NCBI RefSeq assembly: GCF_021018805.1
Contig: NC_086248.1
Location: 59,773,485-59,837,484, forward strand
Source: Prinia subflava
Taxonomy: Eukaryota; Chordata; Aves; Passeriformes; Cisticolidae
DNA length: 64,000 nt
Direction of reading: 5' to 3'
A program made the translations under genes and the position numbers. Numbering within the stretch: position 1 is the first letter of the stretch; the number at the start of each line of letters is the position of its first letter. Below, piece after piece: positions 1-11,890 of the stretch. The notes under the pieces were generated by a model. It searched no databases. It was not told the origin of the DNA and was given only the letters and a program-made list of their open reading frames with translations.

Positions 1-860
1 AAAGGGTCTGCATTACTGTCAGGGCATTGTGGTTCCCCATTTTTGCTCCAGACATGTTCTATGTCCCTAAAAAAATTTGTTATTCTAAAACATATCTTAA
101 ATATTCAATGCTGACACAACTGGAGACACTAGCTTACATAAACTCAGAGACCACTGTGGAGTTATAGAAGAATCTGTTCGTAGACTGGCAAAATGTCTAT
201 CTCACCTGTTTCCCAAATTCTGCTGGATGTCAAATGAAGCAGTTGGTGATTTCCTGTGACACATGGGACCATCAAGTGTAGTGTCAGGGGCAGATGCTCA
301 TCCTGCTCAGCAGCTCCCTGAGAGGGTGAGGAAGGCACCCTTCAAACTGACCAGAAAGCCAAGTCCAAGCAGTCACCTCTGACTCACAATCACTACACAT
401 CCATACTCATTTCAAGAGAGTATAAGGTTAGATTTAGTACTAAGAAAAAAAGGTGTGCTGCCCAAGCATATAAAGAGATAGATAGGAAAAAAATCTTGTG
501 GTTGAATTAGTCAAAATTAAGTAATTACAGTTAGATTAGCTTCTCCTCTAGTAAATAAATTGCGAAGTATTATATCATTCCTTGTCAGAGGGCAGGGCAA
601 TTTAGGAATGCTTATGACCAGTTCCTGACAGTTCAAATTATGCCACTAATGCAGAGCAGGTAGCATGTTTTTTGCTTTTGTCTCCTTTCTAAGTGGATGA
701 CATGGATGCTGTTTTGGTAGCTATTGATTGCACATTTGCTTTGTGCATCTAAGGTCTCAATAGTGACCATCGGAAAGCAATAATTAAACACACTTGAATG
801 TGGTATGTAGTTTAAAGCTCTCCTGCCTTCTTTTCTACTCTTTTATTTCATCCTTGACAG
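1..860. other. AT-rich non-coding stretch
   Basis: No coding frame, repeat family or RNA gene is recognised here. The last 40 bases are pyrimidine-rich and lead into an AG at 859-860, which could act as a splice acceptor for the segment that follows. Confidence 0.5.
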
Positions 861-1190
861 TCTTCGGGATCAAAACACATTTGAAGAGGTTGAAAGGCAA
901 CAATGCCAAAAAAGGAAAGCATAAAAATACCCGACTGAAATATGTCTGTTGGAAACACAATCAGATCCTAAGATGAGCACAGTTGGTCAGAGTATGATGC
1001 TAATTACACCAACATCATGATCAAATGGATTTGATCCTTGTACAGGCTATTCACTTAGCAGTTGGACTCACTGATCCTTGTGGGTCCCTTCTAAACTCCA
1101 TGATAATCTCTGTGAAGCTGTGAGAGCGCTCATCTACACACTCTGCAGTGCTTTAATTGTTATAATAATAAATGTTTTTGATTTCTCATC
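861..1190 (+). other. candidate terminal exon of an unidentified transcript
   Basis: A long polypyrimidine tract (about 823-858) ends in CAG at 858-860, an attractive splice acceptor. Downstream, one frame reads about 20 codons to a TAA near 922 and another reads to a TGA near 976. An AATAAA lies at 1167-1172, followed at once by a T-rich stretch, as expected for cleavage and polyadenylation. A CR1 3'-end fragment sits inside the would-be 3' UTR. None of the short peptides matches a protein I know. The combination can arise by chance in AT-rich DNA, so this is only a candidate and could equally be non-coding. Confidence 0.18.
1061..1114 (+). mobile_element. short CR1 LINE 3'-end fragment
   Basis: The segment begins with GTTGGACTC, continues through a TGATCCTTGTGGGTCCCTTC stretch, and then decays towards a CTCTGTGAA tail. 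This order is the terminal 3' UTR of avian CR1 elements in sense orientation. Only about 50 bases survive, with no coding part, so the copy is severely 5'-truncated or eroded. Confidence 0.6.
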
Positions 1191-1194
1191 AATA

Positions 1195-4100
1195 CTTCGA
1201 AAAGTGGATTGAATTGCTTCCCCCATTGATTTACCCCTCTTTTTTATGAATATTATGAAATTTAAAGATCTAGATACTAATCCAGCAAAGCACATAAAAT
1301 ATGATTAGCCTGTTCCCAATAACTGGATGTGCTTACATTTAAAGTACATGTGGCAGCATCACTGCGTTAGTGCCTAAAGGAAAAGGAACAAACAAGGCAA
1401 AAATGGAGAAACAGAAAATAATATAACAATAATATAACAATGCTTATGTAAACTTGACCATTTGCTTACTTGGTTGTAAACACAATTGATAAAGCAGTAA
1501 AGTTTTAAAGTCTAATATATTAAAATACACCTTTAGTTTGTCATTTTGTTCAGTTCATGTTTCTGTTTCCTAGTTTTTTAATTTCCTGACATTGTGGTTC
1601 AAGGTAGATGAGCTTGTGAGATTATTCTGTCTTTTCTAATGAAACCAAATTTTTTAATCTTAGAATGTGAAATGTTATTCAAATGTTTTTAAAAACCTGA
1701 CATTTCTTGAAACTGGGCTGATTTCCCAAGGTTTTATATTGAAAGTTAGGGAAATATTACACAGAAACTATCCTTCCACAAGCAAGCTCTTACTTGATGG
1801 TGTCAATAATCTTTAATGAGTTTCAAAATAATTCATGTAAAGGAGTTTAATTCTCTGCAATATTCTGTGTGATATCTTTCACAAATAATTAATTGAGATT
1901 CTCCTTCCTCCCATCTGTTTTCAGTGGCACTTCACATTTTTGATAGAAGCAGATGATAGATTTTTCATTAGCACTGTGAGATATGATACCTTCTTTGGTT
2001 TTAATTAGGTTTTCAAGAAGCAAGTATGTTTCCCAGGCTGCAAGATTTTAAATGAGATGCATTTTAGTGAAGTTTTACTGATTATTAAAGCATATTTTAA
2101 TAACTAGAAATGAGTGTCCATAAGCCCAGATATAAAGATCTTGTTACCAAGATCCTTGAAGTTTCAATTACAGTTTTCCAGGTATCTGACTTTAGTCCAG
2201 TATGATATTTAGCTTGACTCTTTTAAACAGACTAAAATTTTACAGCACTATTAAGTCCCTGTTGGACAGTCAGGATATAGATGTAAACAGCTATGCATCC
2301 TTGATTTGTCTCCTTATCTGCTTTTATTTTATATGACTATGGAAACTCTATTATTAAGTTACTTGCACTGTTTAAACATAAGGCTCAAACAAAAATATAC
2401 TTTGTATGGAAGTTGCCATACAAAATAAAGCTGTCTTGTAGTTGCATCTAAAAATCGTTGTGTCATCACATTAAAAGAGAGCTTCTCTCCCATAATAGAT
2501 TATTTTTGTTTTGCAGGAAATTAGAGTAACAGTTTGTTTGTGAAAAAACTTTTTTTTCCTCACAGGAAACAAATGCTTCTAACTTTATTGGGTGTCTTTA
2601 GCTTATAATTGTATAACTATGGAAAGTAATCAATTACAAGACACAGCAATCTGGCCTTCAGTAGTAAGAGTAAAATAATAATTCTAGTCTCAGAGGTTAC
2701 CCAAGCCCATCATTCCCTTCCTTTGAGGCATCTGTTCATCCTGAGCATGATATAGTACACTGCATAAAAACACAAGTTCTCAAAGACACAAACACTGTTC
2801 CCCAGCAGTTGGGTGTAAATCCTTATGGAATTGCATCTGGAAAGTAAAGTACATTTTGAATCAAAATCTTTGATAGTTCTTAATAATTTTGCTGAAATCA
2901 ACCTACCTAGGGTTAGATTAACACAGAATAAGCCCTCTGTGGGTGCTTATAAATATGCATTTCCATAGTCTTTCATGTTGGATTATCCTGTCTCTTCCCA
3001 CTCAGGGTAATATCTCTTATGTTCAGCCTTCCCTTTTTTCTAGAACTGCCTAGCTCTTGCCCAGACCATCACCTTATTTCTCAAGGTACTTAAGCCAGGA
3101 CCTAACTTTGTGTCCAAAGATTTTAACTTGGCATAGTTAAGTACAATACTGAAAAAGGCTATTCTTTTTGCATCATGATCAGTTGTAAAAATGTGCTACT
3201 TTATCCTTCAAGCTCTCATGCTAGGATATTTGTAAAATAAACCAATAAAGTAATGAGATATGAAATTTTATGGTGACAATTATTGTGCCTGCAGATTGTC
3301 TATAAATTCCTTCTTTCTTTTGCGTCTTTTGTGGAGATCAGAGGAAAGTACCATATTAACTTCCATAAGCCTTGATTTCTCATTGCAGCTTCTCCTTAAC
3401 GTATCTAATCACCTGAGCATTTTGACTAGCATGCTCCTCTTTCCATGCTATGCATTCCTTGTTCCAGATGAGAAGTGTCCTTGCTTTATTACTTGTTGGA
3501 CAGGATCTAGAGCTCTCATACAAACACATCAATGATACAATTTCAGAAAAGTCAAGGGAATCAAGAATTTCTATCCGTCTTAACATCCTGTCTTATATAA
3601 ACAACTAATTCATAGGAATATGATCCATTATATTAATTATGGTTTAATGAAAGTTAGATTGAGTGCTCTAAAGTAAAGATCACATTTGACTTACTGTAGG
3701 CTTTATTTGATAGTGGACAAATTGTTTTATGTCTCAGCATTTTGGTTTTTTATTTCTGATAAAGGGATTATGACAATTTTTTTCCCCTCCAATTCTTTGT
3801 TTTACTTGTTTTGAGTGTGACCTGTTAGCTGAGGAACATTCTTGCCTGTGTATGTTAAGTTTTGTAACAGAAGTGTAGGAACAGATTTGGGCCCTACTGC
3901 TACTACTGGCAATGGGGGTTTCATGGTGCCTTTTCCTTTAACAACCTCTATGCGCTCAGGGAGATTTTGACTGAACTGTTAAACAAAGACAAGGATGCTT
4001 TTCTGTAACTAGGAAGTTACAGACAACTCTTCTGCCCTTGGAGGCTCACAATTATTTTCTGTATCCTCAGTCCCTACTTGGCATAGTGTCTTCAGAGTTA

Positions 4101-4955
4101 ATGCTGCCATAAATGTCTATAAAATTGGTTCAACATGCAGCAACCTAAAGATGGCATGATGCATAGCAGAAAGAGGAATATCTGCTACATTCATAGCACT
4201 AAGCTGGTGCTGCCATTCCGTGGCGAGACTGAAGTAGATGCCCAATAGGGCAATCTTACAAAATGAAGGAAAGCAAGCATCTTCTGGAAATTGATGATAT
4301 CCCACTTAGTTACATCATTAGATAGAGAAGTCACCTTCAGATTTATTTTACTTCATAAGTCTTCCTTACCCATGCAAATACAGTCTGCAGAGGCTCTAGA
4401 GTGACTGTGGAATCAAAGGAGGAAATAAGTCTTTTGAGTGTTGCTTTTGTAGTAATTTCTATAATTACAGGTGCTCCTTCCTACCCCCTCCCCCCTCCCA
4501 AAGCAGTTAAACTACAAACAGCTATTAAATTTAAATGAATTTCAAAGGGTATTAGGCAATGAAATGTTAATGCTACCTCAGTACATTTGGAAAATAAAAA
4601 GGGAGTAATCAGATTGTTTCATTGCAAAAATTTCTTTGTCAGTATTGTACTGTTTCTTTTGCTTTCTTTTCCCTGCAGGGACCATTAAAAAATTCAAATC
4701 TGGATGTCTATAAATTGTACAGTCTCATTAGTTGTCTACATTTATAATTAAAAGAAAATGTAATATGCAGCAATTTTGACATCATACCAGGAAAATCATG
4801 GAAATCATCATTAAAAATGGTTGAAGCATGACCTTTATTTTACTCTAACCTGAGGAAGCTTTTCAGAAAGCTATCAGGCTTAATAGGAAAGAACAACTGA
4901 GTAATTGACAGGATCTGTTTAATCCCATTTATCAATTATTTTGATTTTTCCAGGA
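1195..4955. other. AT-rich intergenic or intronic DNA, nothing identified
   Basis: Open frames here are short and lack recognisable domains. A tandem near-duplication of an 11-base AT-rich unit occurs near 1420-1440. No RNA gene or mobile element was recognised. Confidence 0.5.
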
Positions 4956-4960
4956 CAATA

Positions 4961-5070
4961 GTTATGGTCTATAACTATTAGTTATATAGACATAGACATA
5001 TATATGTTATATATGTTATATAGACATATGTTATATATATTATATAACATATAGTTATAGACTATAGACA
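4961..5070. repeat. AT-rich inverted repeat, cruciform-capable
   Basis: A 12-base arm GTCTATAACTAT (4967-4978) is exactly complementary to ATAGTTATAGAC (5051-5062). After a two-base mismatch the pairing resumes for 8 more bases (4981-4988 with 5041-5048). The loop is itself built from short TATATA and GTTATA units. The whole block is almost pure A/T with occasional G and C, typical of a microsatellite that has evolved into a hairpin. Confidence 0.75.
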
Positions 5071-5081
5071 TCTTAGTTATT

Positions 5082-6695
5082 GTCATCTAAGAAGGAATTT
5101 CCAACATACACAGTACATTGTCCAGTCTTTACATGTGATTGAGCATAAGAACAGACCATTGGATATGTTTGCCTTGCTCTCCATTTTATTATTTTAACAG
5201 GGAGTAGTTTGTTTTTATAGATAATTTTGTTAAAGAGAAGAGAGGTGGAAATGTCTCACTCTGCACCCCGTGCCCACTGCAGTTTGGAAAATGGATTTGC
5301 TCTATTAGAAGGAACACCTTCAAGAAGAGGCAGGGCACCTTATGCCAGGGTTGCTGTAGTCAGGGTGTTTGACTGTAGTACAGGGGAAAACCCATGGAGA
5401 GGCTGGCAGCAGTGGGCAAGACCCAGCACACCCAGACTGTTCTTGCTGACCATGTGGCTTCTCCCTCTGTGAATCGATGAACCCCACTTGCCAGTTTACA
5501 TGAGGATTTTGGTTTTGAAAATTCCAGTTAATGGCACTTAAATTCTATGCTTCTTAAAAAAAAAAAAAAAAAAAAAAAAAAGGAGACCTGTTGTGGATCC
5601 ACCAGTGTACAGGTAAAGCTCAGGCTTGCCCTTCTGTGAGGGATAGGACCTTTCATAATCTTTCTCCCTAATCTCTTCTCCTCATCTCTTCTAAAAGCAG
5701 GAAAACTTGTGGGCCTCACTCCAGATGTTCCCACAATGAAGCCAGTCTTTCCTTCTCACTGTCGTACTGGGGTTTCTGATCCTATTTTCTCAACCAGCTG
5801 GGAATAGCAGCCCTTTTGGTGGCTGGGATGGCTGGCCCCTGCAATGCAGTGGCTTTGCACAGCTTGTCGTCCCCGGCAGAGATTTGGGACTGGTGGCTGC
5901 CAGCTGGGCCTCTATAGTGGGAATCTCTGCAGTGCAAGCTCTTGGTGTGTCACCTCTTTTCCTCTGCATGCCGTTTGCCTTGTCTGGATACAGCCTTAGT
6001 GACCAGCCTGGTCCCTGCCAGGCATCACTGCAGCCTCAGCCCTGCCTTTTGCTTTTAAAGCCTGCTCAGCTCATTCTAACACATTCACTAACTCATTCCT
6101 CCAGTGGCCCCACAGCGGTGTATACCTGAACCCTCTGGATAAACCACTCCTATGATCATACTGCTGGGAACCACTGGGAAGGGCTATCAACAGCAAAGGG
6201 GGTGTAAACACGACGGAGCATGAGTACATTAAACAAGTAGAAAAGCATCCAGCAGTGACTGAGTGGATGCTCTCTGCTACTTTCAGCCAATGGAATTAAC
6301 CAGCTAAATGGATTTGAGAGATTCATCCCTTGTCCTGCAGGCTCCATCCTTCCTGGCAAGCATCTTGAGACAAATGACACTTGCATCATTCAGTCCCTTT
6401 GATGGAAAGCTCTGATCTGTGCCTAGTTTCTCTGGTCGAGCATGAGGCTGGACAGGTTCTCACATGGGATCACTTGGGCTGTTTGCCTGCTTTCAGGGAG
6501 AACCAAGCACATTTCTTATCTCCACACGGGTTTGTCTCAGCCATTGCTGTTGCTTCTTGTGACACCATTAATGCAATATCTGTAGATAACCTGCTGCCTG
6601 GCTGACTGGCCTTGTGTCAGAAAGCTTTTCTCCACAACTGCATACTAAGTCTTGTCTTCTGCATGATGAACATGGGGAACAATTAGCTATCATCC
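5082..6695. other. non-coding stretch of mixed composition
   Basis: Parts of this stretch (5,230-5,480 and 5,800-6,130) are richer in G+C than the surroundings, and short frames open there, but none contains a known domain. The only clear landmark is the poly(A) run at 5556-5581. No promoter-like CpG density is seen. Confidence 0.45.
5556..5581 (+). repeat. poly(A) run of 26
   Basis: An uninterrupted run of 26 A residues, the longest homopolymer in the window. No AATAAA lies just upstream and I recognise no coding sequence before it, so a processed pseudogene tail is not supported. Avian CR1 does not leave poly(A) tails, so this is most simply a homopolymer microsatellite. Confidence 0.85.
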
Positions 6696-6699
6696 TCTT

Positions 6700-7310
6700 C
6701 TCATAACAAACTTTTACATATTTTAAATATGTTATCATGTCTTCCCTTAGTCTTCACTGTTTCTAGACTAAACAATCTATTTCTTTCAACCTTCCATTCT
6801 TCTGCATCTGTTATCAATTTTTTGTAGCTTTTACCTGGACTCCCTCCAACTGTCTCTTTCCTTCACAGCCCAGTAGGCAGAGCTGGATATAGTAATGCAG
6901 TCAGGGCCTTCCCACTGCTGGCGGGGGAAAAATAATTACTCGATTTGCTTACAGTATTACTCTGACTATGTATCAGGCTCCCTTTTTCTGCAAGTGGATA
7001 GTGTCCTGACTTAGGGTTTGCTTATAGGCTGCTGTAACTCCCTTCTGATCTTTCTGCCGTAATTTTCTCTTCTTATTGTGGATCTAATGCATTAATTTCA
7101 GAACATTTATCCAAATTACTGCAATTATGTTCTAATCCAATCTTGTAAACTGCTTGCAACCTCACCCAGTTTAATATATCATATGAGATATTACAAATCT
7201 CTTTATCACCAAAGTATCAAATATACAAGGCATCAGATTTACAACTAGCCTGTTTTGAGAAACCTCATGGAAGACCTTTTTATGGTTGATAACAAGCAGA
7301 AGTTATGTAG
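6700..7310 (-). mobile_element. ancient, heavily decayed CR1 LINE fragment
   Basis: Read on the minus strand, the segment keeps the order of the 3' half of a CR1 reverse-transcriptase frame. On the plus strand the cues are TCTAGACTAAACAATC (the usual 'ctccaggctaaacaac' block), CTGGACTCCCTCCAAC, AGAGCTGGATATAGTA, and further on GCTTGCAACCTCACCCAG followed by the region that should encode the FADD catalytic box. Every block carries many substitutions and all frames are broken. The similarity is closest to old amniote CR1 families, not the younger avian subfamilies elsewhere in the window. Boundaries are approximate and the call rests on remembered consensus order, not an alignment. Confidence 0.55.
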
Positions 7311-7319
7311 TAGGATGGT

Positions 7320-10300
7320 GTCAGAGTTTTCTCTGCCTGTCACTGTCACAGCGTACGATGACCTGAGGTCACTGACATTTCAGCCACCAAAGGCAATGCT
7401 CAGGTGCTAAATCGATCTCTGCTGAGCTGCAGGTGATGGCAGCAGTATTCCCATGGGCAAAGTTTATTTTGAAATAGCAAGGTTGTTCAGTGCTGCATTT
7501 CTTTTTCTAACACTTTTGCAGGATTTTTCTTATGTTTATCTTTCTTTTCCCTGCAAGTTTGCATGATGAATTCTTTGCAGTTCTCCCAGCATGTGTACTT
7601 ACTGATACCTCTTAAAATACTCCTTTGGCACTCTAAGGTAATTAATTATCTCCTGGTATAGGATACTGCTCACTTACTGTGCACCGGGTTAATTTGCTGA
7701 TGTGCTTTAGTGCTGCCCTTCTGTAAATTAGTCCTCTCTTTTGAACTCTTTCCCCCTCTGGATTGCCTTTGCCTTGGGGTGTCCTTGATTACTCTCTGAA
7801 GCTGGCTGTGGCTGCATTCCCTGTGCTTCTCTAGCATGGTCTGCTCTTTCCTTCCTAGGAATGACGAAATCTCTCATTTTAGAATCACTTTGGTTTGGTT
7901 GCCTTTTCATCACTAAATTCTAAAAAGTTCTACAAAATTAAAGTTAAAACTAGAACCCCCTCCCATGTCTTTTATGGCCTGCCAAATTACTTCTTCAGCA
8001 AATACTTGAGTATCTTTTTCTCCAGGAGAAATAAAAGAGGTGTTTAATACCAAACTTTTTCCATATTCTAATTTTGAAAGTCTTGTGAGTTTTTGTGTGC
8101 TTCCATGGAGGAATTCTTTCATCCAGGAAGCCAACAGAAGACTATTTCAAAGGTTGTCTTCACTCCTTGAAGTAACCAGGGGAATATTTTTATGACCTAC
8201 AATCTAATCCTTTCTGCAAAGAAATTGCAGCTGAAAAACAACTTGACCTCAGAAGCTGAACATTGTTTTAAAACATATTCTGCAGTTTTTTAAAATACAT
8301 CTGGAAGATACTTCCTGAAGAAACTACAGGGGATTCTGTGCATCATCAATATAATGGCAACCACAAAACAATGAGATAGAACCACCTGTTATATTGTAGA
8401 TAGATACAGATATATAGATATATATCTCACACTACCCTTGGGACAGGTTGTCAACATGCAGCATAATATAATCTCTCCTGAGCAGTGAACAAAGCAGAGC
8501 TAAGACTGGCAGGAACTTCTTCAACCTATATAAATACTAAAAAAGAGGTGAACAGGTAAATCTTACGTTGGTACAACACCCGATGACAGCATGGGTCTCT
8601 GAGTGAAGACTTTGTGGTTTTTCTGTCTCTGATTGGGCAGATTGAAACTCTACATCTGCAGCCTTTTTTTTCCTTTAGGAAGGATCTCTGTGGTTCAGCT
8701 ATTTCAGCATGTTTCTTTTTTTGTTGTTTTTGTTTTGGTGGGGTTTTTTTGTTTAATAAATATTCTGTAATAATTATTTCAGACCTCTGCAAATGGATGA
8801 CAAATAGCCACATTTTAGTTAAACCAGAATGTTCTTTAAAACCGTTTCTTACCCTGCTTGTAGTGCTATTTTAGTAACTCTGTGGATAACAACAGCATAT
8901 TTCTTTCCTTGGACGTTCCAAATACTAGAAATTCTTTAGGGGAGGCATTTGGGGTTCAGTTTGAATTCATACAGATAGGTTATATATCGTGGGTGTTATA
9001 TAATGCCTGTAATTTAGGAGTCCACAATGAAAACAAAACATTTATTATATTCTGAGGCATTTCCAGAGAATGAATAACTATGATTAACTGAATAGGCCAT
9101 TAGCTACCACTATTACTGCTCAAATACAGCTGAAATAGCATTTATTTGGTGGTAAAAAATATTTAGCAGCACTGTGCTTGCAAAAAAACCCCCAAAACTT
9201 CACATTTGGAAAGTCCTCTACATTCCTCGGAGTCTCCAAAGAAATGGTATTTAAAGGTACCAGACTCAATTTTCCTAGGTTGTAACTGTACAAGCAATAT
9301 ACTAAGTATATAATTTGGGTGAATATTGCATTTTAACAATCTTATACTAACATATGTAAGTATTTGATAACCAAAGTAGCTGTGAGCATGAAGTTTTCTA
9401 TGGATTGATTAAGCCTTCTCTCTCAATTATGTCAATTTTATTATATATATTTACTTCTGATCAGATGCACTTATTCTCTGCAATACACACCTTTCCCCCA
9501 GTATTTGGATCACTGAGGAAATACGTCCAGCAGTTAGAGAAAAAAATACATACCTTTTCATTTTAGCAGAATTACTAATGAAATAATGATAGCAAGATTT
9601 TTCTGTTAGTGATATGAGCCAAAGAGCCCAACCTAACATAGATGAAGTTATTTACAATATTTTACTTTTTTTTTTTTTTTTTTAATGCTGTCTTGGTATT
9701 GAAATAGAGTGTTCTTTTTTGTATATCTTAAAAACCTTCTACTGCAATACCTGCTATTACAATGCCTACTGTAAGCTTAGCTTACAGTAAAAGAATTTTC
9801 CTTTGTGATGAATTTTTTTTCAAAATATGAAACAGAATATTTCTTCAAGGTAGCATTAAGGATCTTCAGATTTCTTTTTAATTTACTATTCTTGGCAGTT
9901 GAATCTGATTGGAAACCAACTCTTCTCTTAAGTTTCTCTATCTTCTCTGTCTCAAACAACTTGCTAATATATTTCATGATTTCTAGAATGTCAGATCTCT
10001 TCAGAAATGCTCGTGACAGTGACAGTAAGAAGATAATTTGGTAATTTGCAAGAATGTTTCTGGTTTAAGTCCTTTGGTGAACAGGAATTATATTAATTTG
10101 GCTGTGTTGCTTTCTGGAGATCTTTGGCATCCGGAGCAGACTGCATTCCCCAGCTGACTGATTCTGATGGATAACTTTCTGTGGATTGGATGGTCTGTGG
10201 TGGAGCTGAGGAGCAAACACGAGCTCCAGTGATTGTCTCTTTTTAGAAAAAAATACCATCTCTTCACAACTGAAGTTGAATTTTTTTTCCCCCATTTCTT

Positions 10301-11885
10301 GGAAAAAATAGTATCTATTGACAATCATACACTTGAAAAAACTAAACATTTTGAGGGGCCTAATTTTGAATGTCTGATAACTCTGGAACTTCACAAGATT
10401 TGAGAAGTGGACATGTGCAAAAGAGATCATTTTAAAACCAGAGATATCAAGAGAATGCAACTACCTCTGTTTAAAAACAGATCAGTCTTTGTCAGGGCTA
10501 ATGAGAATAATGGTAATGGAGATGTTTCTTGATATGGAGAGTTCAGAAACGAAAGATTGGATCAGGAGCTGGTAATATAATAAATTTTTGCTGATTGTGA
10601 TAATTATTTATACAGAGCTAGTCCCGTTGTTTTCTGTTAAGAGGCACATTACAATTTTTTTGAGAGACAGATTTAAGCACACCAAAAAGTCTAAAATGTA
10701 ATATGAGAGAAAGTTAAAAAAAAAAAAAAGCTGTTTAACAGTTCATCCAGTTAACCTGCCAGGATGGATTTAATAGTAAGTCATGGGGAGATCACAGCAG
10801 CCTGTAGTCTTCAACAGGTAAAGAGCATTGGCAGTGCTCTGGACATCTGTCCCATAATGATTATCTGAGGTATTTTTAATATGTTGTGGCATTTAATTGG
10901 AGTAACTGAAATGAATGAGCAGTAACACCAATGTAGATTCAGTCAATGTTTTTAGAATTTGCAGAGAGGCAGCTGACTAGAAAATGGAGTTAATGATCTG
11001 AAACAAAATGACCTACAGGAAGATTATCTTCTGCTTATTTGATGCTGGACTGATCTACCATCAATATGGAGACATCTATAGAATAGCAAGAGTATGGGAG
11101 TAAGAGGCATTCTGTGTACATAATTTATAAATTTTAATTAAGTTACCAAAATATTTTTAGTTCCAGGCCCAACAAGACAGATTGGAATTACTGACTTTCT
11201 AATCAATAGCAGCTGAGGTCACCAGAGAAACCACAAGTAATGACAAATCCTAACTTGGACCTAAAATAAGATTATTTAAATCATTAATTAAAGCTAAATA
11301 TAAATAACTGCATTTAAATGTAGACTGATGTTTTCAAGTAATTTTTAGGATCTTTAAGAGAAGCTCTATGTTGTAAGGTTCACCTTTCCTGGCTATTCAT
11401 GCATTTCTAACTCACCAGGGACATAATTCCAGCACTGCAGCAATTGGAAAAAGAATTTCCAGTGCAAAGTGAGAACTGTGAAGGGCATGTGGGGAAACAG
11501 GCTAATGATCTCCAGTACATGGCTAAGACCAGGCAGAAGATACAATTGTTAGATAGCAGAGTGCACAGAGGAAACATTCATTCTGCAGATTGACAAAACC
11601 CTATCAGGCAACGGCGAATGAGTGGGGGTAACTTTCATCCAAAGGAGATGCTGCAAGATCAGGATAAAATTTAGTAGTACAAATGTGAAGTCAGGCATTC
11701 AATGAAGTAAATAAAGTTTCTACAATTACTTTTTGGAGACAGCAAAACAAGAGAGAATAAAAAAGTATGTGTATTAGTTGTGAGATATTCCTGCGCCATT
11801 GGTGCAACTGTGTTAAAAATAAAAAGGTTAAATGTTTAGGACATATCAAGCAAGATAACTCCAGCAGAGAAAGTGGCGTTATCAG
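7320..11885. other. AT-rich non-coding stretch
   Basis: No gene is recognised. Landmarks are a T18 run at 9666-9683, an A13 run near 10,717-10,729 and a short TAGATA/TATATA patch near 8,395-8,430. The longest frames (about 95-130 codons, for example antisense at 10,065-10,460) have unbiased composition and no domain. Confidence 0.5.
9666..9683. repeat. poly(T) run of 18
   Basis: An uninterrupted run of 18 T residues, a simple homopolymer with no adjoining retro-element recognised on either strand. Confidence 0.85.
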
Positions 11886-11890
11886 TGTCT

